Positions 13,090 through 25,930 are shown, counted from the stretch's first letter. The stretch is 64,000 bases of DNA from Reticulitermes speratus (GCA_021186555.1 JAJKFL010000013.1:34748743-34812742), one strand, 5' to 3'. A program made the numbers and translations. The notes: generated from the sequence alone by a model not told the origin.

Positions 13090-14030
13090 TACTCTAATAA
13101 TAATTTCAATATTGGGCACAAAATTGTACGGACCACCGGGGGTCCGGATTACCGAGGGACCACTGTATCTGTTGTGGACTGTCTCTTTTTCATTGCTTGT
13201 TCCGGCTGAAGATGTTTGTCTCGTGCGCCTCAAGATGGCGGAAGCTGCAGAACATCTTATCTTTGGTGAATATCTAGCTACTAATTAAGCAGACGATAGC
13301 TACAAGCAGCAGACTGTCTGTCCTTGTGTGCTGTAATGGAAGAAACTCCTGCATGTCTGTTCTACTTCCTGGTCCCTTAAGAGGAGTCTGGATATTCGTT
13401 CATGACCGATTTTATTTATCTTTGGCAGAGGATCGATCAGGCACTGCTTATTGGGATGCAGAGCGCAACTGGAAGAACAAATTCGGTCCCCAAGATTACA
13501 AACAATCCATGTGCAGTGACGTATCTTACGTATGTACAGGCGGTGCTGTAAACTGGAGCCCACAGTACTGAGAGGTCTGACATCAACGAAAGTTCTATTA
13601 CTGCATTCGCAAATTGCCACATCTGTGACTTTTTCAAGCATCGGAAAATGTAACGCCACGCTTTGTCATCATCTTCTCGGTTTGGTTTTGTAACGGATGA
13701 TGTAGGTGTCTGTGATTCCGCGTCTAACTTAAAATGTACGTGGTTATGCTGCCATACTTTTTCTTCCCCAGGCAACTACAAATGCAATTCTTATCTAAAG
13801 TGCTAAATTTGGAGGTTATTCTACTGGAGTCACGCGCATAGGGCAGATACATACCCAGTTAACGTAACAATTTGCTTACTGGTTGCCGAAATTTAAACTT
13901 AACGAAATTAAATTACAAAATCACATTCTTATTACACTATAAGACACAAATATATGGGTCGGGCACCCAGTCCTTGCCGTTGCAGGATAAAACCAATTTC
14001 AAGATACGCCACAGCCTTTGCAATAAAATT
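12280..14030. other. Non-coding stretch with (GAT)n microsatellite
   Basis: A (GAT)n run lies at 13058-13089. Overlapping ORFs here are low-complexity or shadow frames. No gene recognised. Confidence 0.5.
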
Positions 14031-14038
14031 ATCTAAAT

Positions 14039-14204
14039 CAGGGGTGCGCATATTTTCCAAAGATATAGAAGGCAAGTCAAAATTCTAGGCGCCAGAATGA
14101 TGACGCGAAACAAGTTCCATACTAAACCCCCACAAATATTAGGCGCCACCGTAAAAATATTAGTCGCCTGGACGACCTGGTACTTGTGCACCCCTGATAT
14201 AAAA
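14039..14204. mobile_element. hAT-like MITE, copy 3 (best ends)
   Basis: Begins CAGGGGTGCGCAT and ends TGTGCACCCCTG; flanks ATCTAAAT and ATATAAAA agree at 6 of 8 positions, compatible with a worn 8-bp target duplication. Confidence 0.7.
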
Positions 14205-14519
14205 AAATTGCCGGTTTCTAATTTTCTCTTTCTGTTTCTTCTTCTTTATTCTTGCCCTTATCCATATTTACTATCTTTATTCATTGTTTCGTGTTGAGTG
14301 GATCAGCTCAGGAACGACGTGTGTCATTCATACTCGATCCGAACTGACTGTCAGCAGTAATGTTAGAATTGAGGTTCTCGCAGCGGAATGTGTGAAGTTT
14401 GGTGTCTCCTCTCAGGGTACCTGATGGAGGCAGCAGGTTCTTCTGAAACGTCAGCACACTTCTGTCAGACTTTATAGCGCCACGTCTCAGAAGACGGTAA
14501 CCTACATCTCCAGCACTAT

Positions 14520-15690
14520 TTGCACTGTTTTCCTCAGTACCTACAGGAAAGCTCCACTTCGTCACTAATATCCTTCCAACATTTGCTGTATAGATATACC
14601 AGACTGCTCACATTATCACCACCAACTCAGTTTATATATAACTCTGTTATTTTAAATCACTTCACCTCTTTTTATGTAAGCCTTACACTTTATCCCTCAT
14701 CCGAAGGGAAGATGATGATTGAGGGTTCATAAGAGCAGGTTGCGAAGGAGTGGATTCGGACATAAGAGTGACTGAGTTTTTTCGTGGTGTTTTCGGGCCT
14801 GGGATGAGAATGCCTGAACAGAATCTCAAATTTGGCCGACTGCTTTCTTCCACATCTTTCCAACTCATCCACTAATCCCTCAGCCATTGAACGTTATACA
14901 GGATGTATGCAAAATGCTTGGGCGAACTTCAAGAGTGAGTTATTCACATCAAAACAAAGAAAGTAGTTCATATAAACATATGTCCGGAAATGAGTGGTTT
15001 TTGAGTTAAATGAAAGATTACATTAAACAATAAACACCTTAACTATGTAATATTTTACTTGCAGCTGACATAATGCATTTGCAATACACGTTCCCAATTT
15101 AATAACTGGTGAGTTCTTACTGTTTATCAAGTCACAGTGCACAACCAGTGTGCAAAATGTCCTCCATCTGAATCAATGCACGCATGGACACATCTGATGG
15201 ACTGTCTCACCCTTTCAAAGGTCCCTGGTCTGTTGCGAATGTTTTGACAGACATAAACAATACGTTGGTGAAATGTCTGTTTATTCTCAATTGGAGCTGA
15301 ATACACTAGGGGTTTTAAGTGTCTTCAAAGATGAAAGTCTAAAGGATTAAGGTCGGTACAACATGAAGGCTGTACCTCGAAAACGAAATGTTAGAGAACA
15401 TATATTGATACGAATTGTTTTCCTTGTTTTGGTGTGGGGAACTCCTGAAGTTTGTCCAAGCATTTTAACTACATTATGTGTAATGTAAGCCACTGAAAGC
15501 ACGTTAATAAACCAGAAAAAATATGCAAAACAAGTAAGAAGCGAAACGAGGTCATTACATAATGAGGAACTTCATAATTTTTACTCTTCACCAAACATTA
15601 TCTGGATCATCAAAAGTACGAGAACGATTTTGGTGGGGCTGTAACGCGTGGGGAAATAAGATATTCATAAATAATTGTGGTCAAGAAATG
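14520..15690. other. Non-coding stretch
   Basis: No gene. A phrase near 15150-15300 (CAGTGCACAACCAGTGTGCA, then CATCTGATGGACTGTC on the same strand) looks like worn repeat sequence, but I could not assign a family. Confidence 0.4.
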
Positions 15691-15845
15691 TAAATGGAAG
15701 CGATTGCTTACTAGAGCTAGACGTAGATGGAAGGACAGTATGAAGACATGTTGCGATACTAGGGTTTGAAGACGTTGGACTGGATTTAACTGGCTCAGGA
15801 CAGAGTACAGTGGAAGGCGTTTGTCAATACGAAATTGAAACTTCG
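15690..15845 (+). mobile_element. LINE 3' fragment
   Basis: The plus strand encodes TLDWI (stop) LAQDRVQWKAFVNTKLKLRV, the same reverse-transcriptase C-terminal motif as at 3485. It is interrupted by stops and frameshifts. Confidence 0.6.
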
Positions 15846-15849
15846 GGTT

Positions 15850-16790
15850 TCGTAAAGGGGAAGAATTTCTTGAACAGCGGTGTGACTTTGTTGCGCGGAA
15901 TTCTAATTGTTATGCATGTTGTGGCCTTTCGCTTCATTGTTACCGTCCAATAGTAACAAACAAAGCAATTGTTGTAGCTTATTTTAGAGCTGTACCCTTT
16001 TTGTGCCAGATTGCTGAATTTATAATCCGGACGAAACACGAGTTCCTTAGCCCCTGCTGTGAGTCCGGACAAATCCGACAGCACATACAGCAGCGCCATG
16101 GACTTGCTGGCAGACTGCTTGGGAGTTAATTAAATACAACTTAATAATTAGTACATACTTGCCGGCTCTGGTCCGTTATGGCCAGCTTAATTTAATTATC
16201 CCTGGAGGCAAGTGTTGCGAGAACCTGACATCATATACTCTGAAAGGGTTAACTGCCCCAATGAATCAGTTTTCTGGCGAAAGTTTGGGTAAGCAGACAG
16301 TCTATTTACGTGGACCTCGTTTATTAGACTGTTTCCACGTGGCGCCAGAAGAGTTCGTCACATTCTGCAGCTACCTCGGGTTGTTATATTCATAAATCCC
16401 ATCTTCATTTCCCAAATTAATGACAGATTATTATGAAGAACCAATTAACTAATTTACCAACTTAATAACTAGCCGACTGGCTGACTAATTAACTATCTGG
16501 CTCTTTGATTAACAAGTTGATACTTATTTGTGCTTTACGTTCGAAGGTTCAAGAACTAAATAATTTGTCTGTCTAATTCCATGTGTTCCTACTTCTCTTT
16601 TTCACTTTTTACAGCCTGAACTACGTAACTGGTCAGTAAGTCAATCAGTGTGTTAATCAGCCAGTCAGTATTTAATTAGTGAGTTGTTTTTCTGTTTGTC
16701 GTTTCGCCATGTAGCTAAGTAGTATTGAATATCTCTGTTTGTTTGTTTGTTTGTTTGTAGCATAGTTACTTTATCAGCTGCTTACAGCTG
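15850..16790. other. Non-coding stretch
   Basis: Contains (GTTT)n near 16738 and runs of TAATTA-type sequence. No gene or element recognised. Confidence 0.45.
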
Positions 16791-17089
16791 TTAGTGTTCC
16801 CAGATCGGTTTCGGTCTTGAGGGTTGTGACGTCATGTACTATTGCACCTCTCTACCAAGTTACACGGCGTTCCACCCCAGAAGGCCATAATATTAATACT
16901 TACCGCCATGAAAACCTGCAGTTTCACACCCAGCTATTTAGTATTAATTGAAGTGTCCCTACTGTGTTTCTGTCGTCGTGTAAAGTGACGGTTAATTCGG
17001 TCAGTTTGGATCTCAACTGCATTTTCTTTCTTTGTTTCTTTCTTTTTTCTCTCTTTCTTAATCTGACTTCTTCTACATAATGAATGTAG

Positions 17090-17315
17090 GGGCACAGGGT
17101 TATTGTTGCACCTGATCACACTCAGTGACACACACACACACACACACTCACACTCGGTAGGACTTCTTCGGACGAGGGATCGGCCCATCGCAGAGACCTC
17201 TACCTGAAAACACACAACAATCACAAAAGGCAGACATCCATGCCCCCGGCGGGATTCGAACCACCTATCCAAACAAGCGAGCGGCCGCGACCGTGCAGCC
17301 ACCGGGATCGGCTGA
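17090..17315 (-). mobile_element. tRNA-headed SINE, family C
   Basis: On the minus strand: head CGATCCCGGTGGCTGCACGG, box B-like GGTTCGAATCCCGCC, then GGATGTCTGCCTTTTGTGAT and CAGGTAGAGGTCTCTGCG, as in the copies at 21183 and 57326. A T-rich stretch on its left (17021-17075) may be the tail. Confidence 0.7.
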
Positions 17316-17434
17316 AATGCATTTAATGAAGAAAAATTGTATTAATATGTTCCTGTAACTATTTAGACCTACTGCTGAGGTTAAGAATGATTGGACCTAT
17401 ACCTCTACTCCCTCTATATGCCTTCATGGCGTGG

Positions 17435-17716
17435 TAAAGGTAAAACAATCCCATTACAGGCCTGGACAGGTCCTTAGGGTTCCAGGAGGTTGAGGCTCCC
17501 AGATTTCTAGACAATCGGCACATGAAGGTGGTAAGGTTGTCAGCCCTACGCACCGGCCGCCTTTACCCCCCAGGAAATATTCCTGGTACTCATTTCTGTT
17601 AGAGGCTGAGTCGACCCCAGGGCCATAATGTAACCGAAAGGATTATGTCAATGAAAAATTCCAATTACACTATCGGGAATCGAACCCGCGACCTTCCGGC
17701 TTGTAGAGCAGTGCCT
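17435..17716 (-). mobile_element. tRNA-headed SINE, family A, with 13-bp target duplication
   Basis: Minus-strand copy of family A, lacking about 30 bases of the head. Flanked by CTTCATGGCGTGG at 17422-17434 and 17717-17729. It keeps TCGCGGGTTCGATTCCCGA. Confidence 0.83.
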
Positions 17717-18308
17717 CTTCATGGCGTGGACAGGGACTAATTTACGTTTTAACTGTTTCGACCGAAAAGTGTTCTTGCAGTGAGGCCTGTCTTGGACTAG
17801 TCGTCTGTGTGATTAGTTCTCACGCAAAATGTTTTTAAGATTACCATCTTTTGGGATGTGACACTGTGTAGTCTGTTAGCACTTTGCTGACCTTTTGGAC
17901 GAACACCAGAATAAACGGCCCCACGTGGCGGAAAACTGTACTTTTTACACTCGTCGTGAGAACTTCAATCTCAAAATGTGGTCATCATTAAACAAAAGAA
18001 TTACAGAATGGCTGCCTGTGCCATGCATGATTCATTTGTTGGTCACAGTGATCAAGTTAGCATTTTAAACGAATCTATAAATTTTAATTTGCCTTCTGCT
18101 CTCCACCCTTTTCCCCATCCTCCCAGTCCACACTGCCGCCAGAGTATTACAGTCCGATATTTGTTGCTAGGAGCTCTCGTAACCAGATGCAGCGAAACAC
18201 TCCAAATCAGCCAGTATGCAGATGAAGACGGTGTTATGCAGCCGGTGACATACTGTGTCAAGGTGTGCATGTGGGGTAGAGTACTTGGCCATTTCCGCTG
18301 CTATCCTA

Positions 18309-18475
18309 ACCAGGGACCCACAAATTTTCCAGATATGTAGTAGCCACCTGAAAATTCTAGGCGCCATAAGAGTGATATGAAGCAAGTTCAATACTGAGGA
18401 CCCACAGATATTAAGCAGCACAGTAGAAAATTTAGCTGCCACGGGGACCTGGCACCCGGGTTTGTGTACCCGTGA
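18309..18475. mobile_element. hAT-like MITE, copy 4
   Basis: Body phrases CTAGGCGCCATAAGAGTGAT and GGACCTGGCACCCGGG match copies 1-3; ends are decayed. Confidence 0.63.
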
Positions 18476-18654
18476 GCCTGACTGATGTTTTACTGGTTTT
18501 CCTTAGACCCTGCATGAGAAAGTCGTGGCATATGACATTTATTTCCTCCTCTCGGTTCATTATCTATGATCCTCTGATACTCGCTAAGTACTATCGTCAG
18601 TTGATTCAGCATTACTAAATAATCTATAGATATAACAGTCTAACTCTAACAAAG

Positions 18655-19000
18655 CATCATCATCATCATCATCATCATCATCATGAGCTGTGAAGTGTTA
18701 CAATTAGTGACTGTTCTTTGTCCCTCAAGGTGAAGCTGGTCCTTCCATCTTTTCCTGGGGCGTCCTATGCTTCTCTCCCCCTTTGGCCTATATCTCAGTG
18801 CCTGTTTGGGCATCCTGTCTGTGCCCATTCTCTCTACGTGTTGTAGCCACTGTCGTCGGTATTGTTTTATTTCCAAAACAATGTTCTGCACTCCAAGTTT
18901 CTCCCTGACGGATCGATTTCTTTTCCTGTCTAACTTAGTAATTCCTAATAAATATCTTAAAAATTTAATTTGTGCTGCTTCCAGTCTTTGTTGCTAACAA
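18655..19000 (-). mobile_element. LINE 3' end running into (CAT)n
   Basis: The minus strand reads KFLRYLLGITKLDRKRN, then VQNIVLEIKQYRRQWLQHVE and SIGRPRKRWKDQ, the C-terminal part of an insect LINE reverse transcriptase. The element ends in a (CAT)n run (18655-18684), likely its 3' tail. Confidence 0.75.
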
Positions 19001-19678
19001 AGCATAAGAAATGAAATGAAACCTGAAAGGGAGAGTGGGTCCTGTGGCTCATTATACTTATTAGGCTAAGGGTTGGACGAAAGGACGATCGGGTTCGATG
19101 TTGGAGGGTTTTTCTGTTCGCCACGGCATGCAGACCGGCTTTGGGGCTCAACAAGCCAGGATTACGGTGGGTACCGGAGACTTTTATGGGGATGTGAAGC
19201 TAACCACTGACCTCCATGTAGGGCTGAAGGTTAGGACAAACTGAAGCTATACATCGAGACGAAAACCAAGGCTTATAGTGCGCTGTGGCGTCATTCCTTT
19301 ACCGTTTTCAAACCTGAAGTGTAGGAAAACACATTTCGCCACTGCAGCCATTTGAATCCATCCAGCTGCTGCCTACAAACGTATTAGCGTTGGCTGAGAA
19401 CGTTGCCGTTTGTTGTTGATTTCTGCACTGGGCTGACGGAGGAAAGTCAGGGCCAGCACACCAATAATGTTGTTATCATTATTACTGTTATATATTTTTT
19501 CCCCGCAGGGGTTAACACTGGTTAATCTATAGTTACAGGTTGTACCAACTCCATTACAGATACTATCAACATTTATTATTGAAGATCGAGAAATTTGCTG
19601 GCAATCTGACATGTTACAAACACATCTACCATTTGGAACAATTTACTGGCTGCTGATTTAGCTGTGTTTCTTTGTTGC

Positions 19679-19709
<31 letters not shown>

Positions 19710-19734
19710 ATATTATTATTATTATCTGCCTGTG

Positions 19735-19979
19735 ACGGAACCGCAAGTGTGTGAAACTTTTCCGTTACAACATTTCGTGTTCCACATTCGTTGTATCTCT
19801 ATAGATAAACTGTTCGTTTTAGTTTCTTCTCTGCTTCATTTTGCGTGACATTTCTGTCCGCTGGTATTGCCACATCTATTAGTATGCATGTTTTTCCTTT
19901 TCTGTTTTTAATTATTATATTTGGCCTATTTGCCATAACTTCTCTGTATATAACCCTTGATTCCACAACACTCTTATAC

Positions 19980-20010
<31 letters not shown>

Positions 20011-20060
20011 TATTATTATTAGCTTCTATGTACTGTTTGTCAAATCTCGTTAGGGCGATT
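19735..20060 (-). mobile_element. LINE 3' fragment interrupted by (ATT)n
   Basis: The minus strand encodes RPNIIIKNRKGKTCILIDVA and IPADRNVTQNEAEKKLKR, the same C-terminal module as at 61260 (RP-x-III...IDVAIP). (ATT)n runs lie at 19681-19726 and 19979-20021. Confidence 0.7.
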
Positions 20061-20239
20061 AAATTATGAAGGGTGAGACTGGTGGTCCATATAGCATGAG
20101 TGTTAATGCATATACATTTTCTTATTCTTATTGTGTTTACTTTTCTGTTTTACATTATTGTGTGTACTGTCCATTGGCTGTGAGGAAAGTAAATGAACTG
20201 ATAAGCGGCTGTATTCATTATAAACCCCGCGAGGATTTT

Positions 20240-20470
20240 CTGTGGTTTATTTAATGACACTAAGTAACTCCGACTATGTAGAGTCTAATGGGAGTATCAT
20301 TGACGAACTGGGAAGGGTTTGGAAAAAAAAAAAGTTGTTTTAGCCTGATCGAAATACTCTTCCGGCATATACGTGGAGGGTCTGTGAATAATCACGAAAT
20401 ATATCGGTCAGGATAGCCGGCGACTGAGATTTGAACCGGCATCTTCCGAATACAGATCTCCTGACCCCTG
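20240..20470. mobile_element. Arthropod SINE-like block, family E
   Basis: Starts TTTATTTAATGACACTAAGT and ends with an inverted box B-like TTTGAACCGGCATC. Related decayed blocks: 22110-22320, 25930-26125, 27935-28180 and 43025-43260. Confidence 0.5.
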
Positions 20471-21182
20471 ATTTTTGTGTTTTTTCCGTTTTATTGTTCT
20501 ACAATCTGAGTGTGTTTTCTCCGTTTTCTTCTATTGATACTGTGCATTAGGTTCTCATTTTTTGTTTCGTTTTAGCAGTGCCCTATTTTGTCCTTAACTC
20601 TTGTTTCAAGTTATAAGTTTCTTACTATTTTTGTTTTTGTACCTTGAAACATGTAGCAAGTAGGACCCAGCAAAGAGTCCACAGAGCCTAACGCTTTTTC
20701 TTTCTCTTGGCATTTCCCTAATTTCGTTCATGGCAGCTGGTTTAAAATGAAACGGACCTGAAGCAAGAATTAATATTTAACCCTCGTACCAACAGAGCCC
20801 GGCATACTGTTTGTTTACGCCCACCTGCCAGTACACTGTCCAGTTGTCCAACAATTTAAAACCGTAAGGCCGGTTCACGTTTGAACTCACGAAAGCCAAC
20901 ATGATAACGTTTATATTACCTGCTTCAAAAATTCCCGTCTCCTAGGTTTGAGGAAAACCTAATATTGTTGCAGTGATAAAGCTCTTGGCATTATTTAGGG
21001 CAGTTCCCATTTTCAGTCGTCCATCTCAAATTTCAAAATCCTGCCGTTAAACCATGACCACTTCTCTCATTCGACTCTTATATAAACCTTAAAGTTGTAA
21101 CGGCATCGTTAACCATTCCCATGCTATAGATGCGCGCCTGTATATTACCGTTTAACGTGTTATTTTACAACATACAGTACCT

Positions 21183-21446
21183 CCTTCTTCTATGGCTCGA
21201 CAGCCCTATATGGGCCTGGGCCTCCTCGTTTCGTCGAGGCTTCACAATCACACACATTTGAGACACACCACAGTCGGTAGGACTTCTCTGGACGAGGGAC
21301 CAGCTCGTCGCAGAGACCTCTACCTGACAACACCCAACACTCACAAGAGACAGACATCCATGTCCCCGGTGGGATTCGAACCCACGATCCTAGTAAGCGA
21401 GCGGCCGAAGACCCACGCCTTAGACCGCGCGGCTACTGGGATCGGC
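21183..21446 (-). mobile_element. tRNA-headed SINE, family C, with 13-bp target duplication
   Basis: The left end (3' tail on the minus strand) is TATGGCTCGACAGCCCTATA; the right end (head) is CCGCGCGGCTACTGGGATCG. Flanked by ACATACAGTACCT at 21170-21182 and 21447-21459. Its translated strand gives a spurious protein-like ORF common in repeat-rich insect genomes. Confidence 0.87.
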
Positions 21447-22109
21447 ACATACAGTACCTAAGTCTTCTATAATGTACGCAGTTGCATAATTTAGCGGTAT
21501 AGCCTGCGTCCTTTGACAAGTTACGTTAGCTGAGGTTACAGACGTTTTTTTGACGCTTTCTTGACAGTTTTTATTATAAATTAGAAAAAAAGACGAACTC
21601 AGAACGGAAACATTTAATGCGGTCTGAGGAAGCAGTCATTAATACGAACGTCGAATAATAAACTCTCTCTCATAACAAAGTGATATCATTAGACGCGAGT
21701 GTTCATCTTGCGTATGGACATCACTTGGGTTGAACACCAGAACCCATCCTCTCACCTTTTGTTATTTCTTGCACCGATGATCTCGAATAGCGTTCTTGTA
21801 GCGCTGCAGTGTATCCAACCACTGTCCCATTCATTTCCCTAATTACTGTAACCCCCTGACAATGTTTTATTCTTCTGATGTGGTATGGGGGGCCGTAATT
21901 TACTATATTTTCTTGCTTCTCTCCCCCCCCCCCCCCCCCTCACGTTTTCTTCCATTTTTCACTTAGCATCTTTTCCTTTATTCTGTTTGTTACTTCCGCA
22001 ATTTCACAGTCACTGAATTGAATAATAAGGGTTTGGCAGGAGACGCTACTTACGGTGTGGTAGGACATTGGCTGTGGTGTTGCAACGTGAAGGGTAAGGA
22101 CTTGTGTCG

Positions 22110-22320
22110 TTTTTACTGGTTCGTTTTACGACGCTAAGACTGTATCGAGTCGGCGGTAGGATGAATGAAAATCTAAAAAGGATTTAAAAAAACACCATGG
22201 CGTTTCCTGGAGGGCTGAAGAAAACCACTAATAAGCACAGTAACTGTTATCCCGACCGATATTTGAACCCGACACCTCACTAACAGCTGTAATGACAGTA
22301 GCGCTTTTGCCAGCGTCTGA
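22110..22320. mobile_element. SINE-like block, family E
   Basis: Starts TTTTACGACGCTAAGACTGT and ends near TATTTGAACCCGACACCTC, matching the layout at 20240. Confidence 0.5.
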
Positions 22321-22365
22321 TGCAAGCAAAGAAATATACGACGATACAACTTTCATAGGCTAGCA

Positions 22366-22543
22366 GCCGCGTCGGGTGGTTGAAAATGACTAAATCACCG
22401 TTTCGAGGACCATCTCTGTTCTCGTCATCAGAGAATTGTATATACAGTATGTACAGGAACCCGTATATTCAGCTTCCTGATTACCATAACAGAGATGGTT
22501 TTCGAAACGTTGGGGTACTCGCCGGTCAACCACCTGACGCGGC
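22366..22543. mobile_element. Inverted-repeat element with hammerhead-like core
   Basis: Ends 22366-22383 and 22526-22543 pair over 18 bp with one mismatch (GCCGCGTCGGGTGGTTGA). The left arm, minus strand, contains CTGATGA, a GAG/CTC stem, then GAAACGG; stem I is not evident. Confidence 0.7.
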
Positions 22544-22599
22544 TCTAGCTCGAGAAAAGTTTTATTGAATTAAGTCGCCGTGAAAGCTTTAGATTATAT

Positions 22600-23490
22600 A
22601 TGTTATATATATATATATATAAAACAAATATACATTTGTATACGAAGTGTTTCGAGTCGAATAAATTAAAACGTTGAGATTTAATTTATGAACATGGCAG
22701 GTTTAGACTAAATTATTGAAGGAATGGATAAAATTTGAGAACGTAACGTGTAATTAACCAATAAGTCAAGCGATTCCTACATACTTAAATGGCTAAATAT
22801 TTTTTTTTTTTGAAGCATTGACCAAAACTAGCGTATTTATGCAATCATAAAGGATGGGTAGGACGTGGAAAGACTCACATGTAGATGGCTGAGTTAGTTT
22901 TGAAATTTCCGAAGTTTAGAACGGGCTTATATCTCGCAGTGCTTACGCTGACAGAATATTAATAAAAATAGTATAATATAATAATAATAATAATAATACG
23001 TTGGAGGATGTGTGAAGGCATTGAAGGAGTGAGGTAAGAAATAGTGTAGTACAGGAATAAATAAGTGAAGACAAAGTTTCATCTGTATGTGAATGAGTGA
23101 ACGAAATATTATGTATTGAATAGAGGAAAATGGGCATTGATGCCCCACCTTTTATTCTGACAGATTTTTACAATTATATAACAACATGACTTATATCTGG
23201 GTGTGTAATAGGTATGGTAGGGTCTCTGCTATTAAACAGTCAGTTCCTTTGTAGCAAATTTAAATTCGTTTTCAGACGGCAGTAAAAGCTACAAAAGTAT
23301 GCACAAGGGTGTCTTCGGCATATGCGTGGTGAAAGATGCCCCACATATAAGGCAATACAAAATAATAAATTTGTAGTAAACAAAATTGTAATCAAATAAA
23401 ATAATCTGTGTTCTGTATCACTATGAGACTCCTTATTACTTCTTTGCACATTTCTTACGTTTCTCAAGATTCTTAGAACGGTTGTCAGAA
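22600..23490. other. Non-coding stretch with TA and AAT microsatellites
   Basis: (TA)n at 22600-22621 and (AAT)n at 22979-22998. No gene seen. Confidence 0.5.
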
Positions 23491-23494
23491 TGAA

Positions 23495-23890
23495 GTGTCG
23501 AAGACCGCGGGCGGGATGTTTGAGAACAGGGTGCTGAGGAGAATGTTTCGGCCTAAAATGGAGGTAGTGGCAGGAACGCGGAGGAAAACTGAATAATGAG
23601 GAACTCATCGCAGAATAGGCCTACCATTAGGATGACAGAATACGGTAGGGTGAGATGGATGGAGCAGGTAAGACTCATGGGAGAGGAAAGACATGTGTGC
23701 AAAGTTTAGTTCAGAAAAAAGAAACCTGAAGGAAAGAGACAGCTTGGAAGACACGCACGTGTATGGGAGGATAGTATTAAAACTGATCTGAAAAAAATCA
23801 GGTGAGAAGGTATATACTCGATTCATTGTAATCAGAATACGAACAAATGGCGGGTTCTTGTTAACACGGCAATGAATCTTCGTATTCCAT
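23495..23890 (+). mobile_element. LINE 3' fragment, best-preserved plus-strand copy
   Basis: Reads MFENRVLRRMFRPKMEVVAG, then RWMEQVRLMGEERHV, KPEGKRQLGRHARVWEDSIK and WRVLVNTAMNLRIP across several frame breaks, the usual end of an insect non-LTR reverse transcriptase ORF. It is dead: stops and shifts throughout. Confidence 0.78.
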
Positions 23891-24034
23891 ATAGGCAGGA
23901 ACTTCTTGTCTCACTGATTAATTGTTAAGAGAGGATCAGAGCTGTGTGGCGTTAGTTATTTGTGAATTAACGAAGTAGAGCCTAACTGATTAATTAACTC
24001 CCTGCTAAATGTTGGTATTTTTTATTTATTTTCC

Positions 24035-24400
24035 TCCTGTCGCTCCTTGCGGAGCATAGGGCCTCCTTTCAGAGGTTTCTTGGTCTGGAGGTGTGCATTC
24101 TGTAGTGAGTGACCAGTCCACTGCCTGCACAAGTTCTACTCATCCTGATATGACTGCCAGAGCCATCTAGCAGTCAATCAGGAGACTTGGGTGAGAAATG
24201 GCCGCTGAATTTTGCTTACGAAACATCTCTATTCATGCCCGTAAGGTTCTTTTACATGCCGTAAATCTACGACATGGACCGACGGCTTTACTTCCCCCAC
24301 TTGTGCTACGGATTTTTATCACCCTTTAAAAATCCATCGACCTCGGCCGGGATTGAACCCGCGAACCTTGGGTCCAGTGGCGAGCACGCTAACCACAAAT
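24035..24400 (-). mobile_element. tRNA-headed SINE, family D
   Basis: The minus strand starts GTGGTTAGCGTGCTCGCCAC and has TCGCGGGTTCAATCCCGGCC (box B-like), then AGGTCGATGGATTTTTAAAG, as in the copy at 38855. Confidence 0.75.
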
Positions 24401-25930
24401 GTTGGTATAACTGCTTGTTAAATACTGCAGCTTTTCCACATTTCACATTTGCTTCTGAGTATGTATAAGGCGGCTGCAAGAGGAACTGAACTTTATACGG
24501 AATTGTGACGGGTACCTGCTCTTACGTGCAGTGCTGGGTGCGAGTTACATAAGAACAGCCTAACAAGATCTTGGTCGAGCGGTGGACCGTGGCTGAACGA
24601 TGGGCTATTGTTCCGTTGAACTACGTAGAAATTGGTTGCTTTTAAACGATGGCGAAATTACAAAATTACATAGCATTTATTCGTGCTGATGTCAGATCAC
24701 ATCACGTACTTTGTATTAGCGATGGACGCTCGGCAAAGCATATGAAGTCCTATTGTGTGGAAAGCAGTACACATGCAGATAGCCTCTAGTGTTTCAGAAC
24801 ACACCCTTGATACTAAAGCACTCCAGCGGTACGCGACGGCGACTGGCATGCTGATGCGCAATTGTTTCAAGTATACGAGTACGTCACGTCATGGCAGCTG
24901 CTCATCATGCTGCACCACTAACCTGTACTACAGAGTCATGATGCAGGATGTAACATGTGAACATCGTAACCAGGTGGGCTGCTGTTCTGCGGCCTTTGGA
25001 ATACAGCATTTCTCTGTTGTTACATAACTATTTGATAAATAAAATTTTCTTAAATATTTTAGTACAGGAAAGAGAAGTAGCACAAGACAGAGAAGGTAGC
25101 GATAGTATCAAAGAAAGAGAAGATGTGATAGAGGAGGGATAAGAGGGCGTATAAAAGCCAGAGAGAAGACGTAGTAGAGGAGGAAGAACGAAGAAAAGAT
25201 CAGGTATAAGAAGTAAAAGAAAATACGAGAAGGAATTGCAAGAATGAAGGAGAAATGACACGAAGAAGGGGAAAAAAGGCGTTTAATGAAAAGAACAAAG
25301 AGGAACAATAACAGGAGATTGAGTGATACTTATTTAAAGAAGGTCTTGTCACATGGCTGCCTAGCATGATCACCCAGCTTGGAATTCTAGCGTCCACAGA
25401 GTTGTCGGCGCCATCGACTAGATTTACTACTAACACTATTGCTTTCTTGGATACTCCAGTTAACATCGGTGCAACAGATAGTTCGCTGCGTCTTCAGCAG
25501 AACCGTGCTGCATTGGTTGAGTTATGTAAAACTGACGATTAACCATGGTGATGAGACCACTTGGAGATGTAGGCTTAGGGCTGACGTGCAAATATACTAT
25601 TAAAGTAGGTGAAACAGTGTCTGAGAGTGTTGACACGATGATGATGACATTTTAGTGGTTTTTGGCCCCGTTGTGAAAGAATGTCTGTATCTTGAAATAA
25701 CAGCAATTATTTTAATGTTTCTGTGTTATATAGATTAGGTGAGCTGTGTATATCCCCCCCCCCCCCCTGCTTCAGTCCTAAAGTCACCTTCACACTCGAA
25801 GGTAAGTTGACCGAGTTATAAGCTGTATAATCATTAAATCTCATGTAGAAAAAATTTTGTTACCAAGTTCAGGGGCAGTTTCTTTAATTTTAGTTTTTAA
25901 ATTTTAGTCTCGATCTGCTTTTGCGCCTTA
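24400..25930. other. Non-coding stretch
   Basis: A purine-rich stretch (25060-25320) creates overlapping minus-strand ORFs of Phe/Leu/Ser. C14 at 25754-25767. No gene recognised. Confidence 0.5.

Noticed and set aside
12888-13233. ORFs with Ile/His runs
   Set aside because: Translations of a (GAT)n microsatellite in two frames.
16159-16395. 78-codon plus ORF
   Set aside because: No family likeness, no splice context, and AT-rich repetitive surroundings; most likely chance.
21192-21461. 89-codon ORF resembling many insect 'hypothetical proteins'
   Set aside because: It is the translated body of a family C SINE with target-site duplications.
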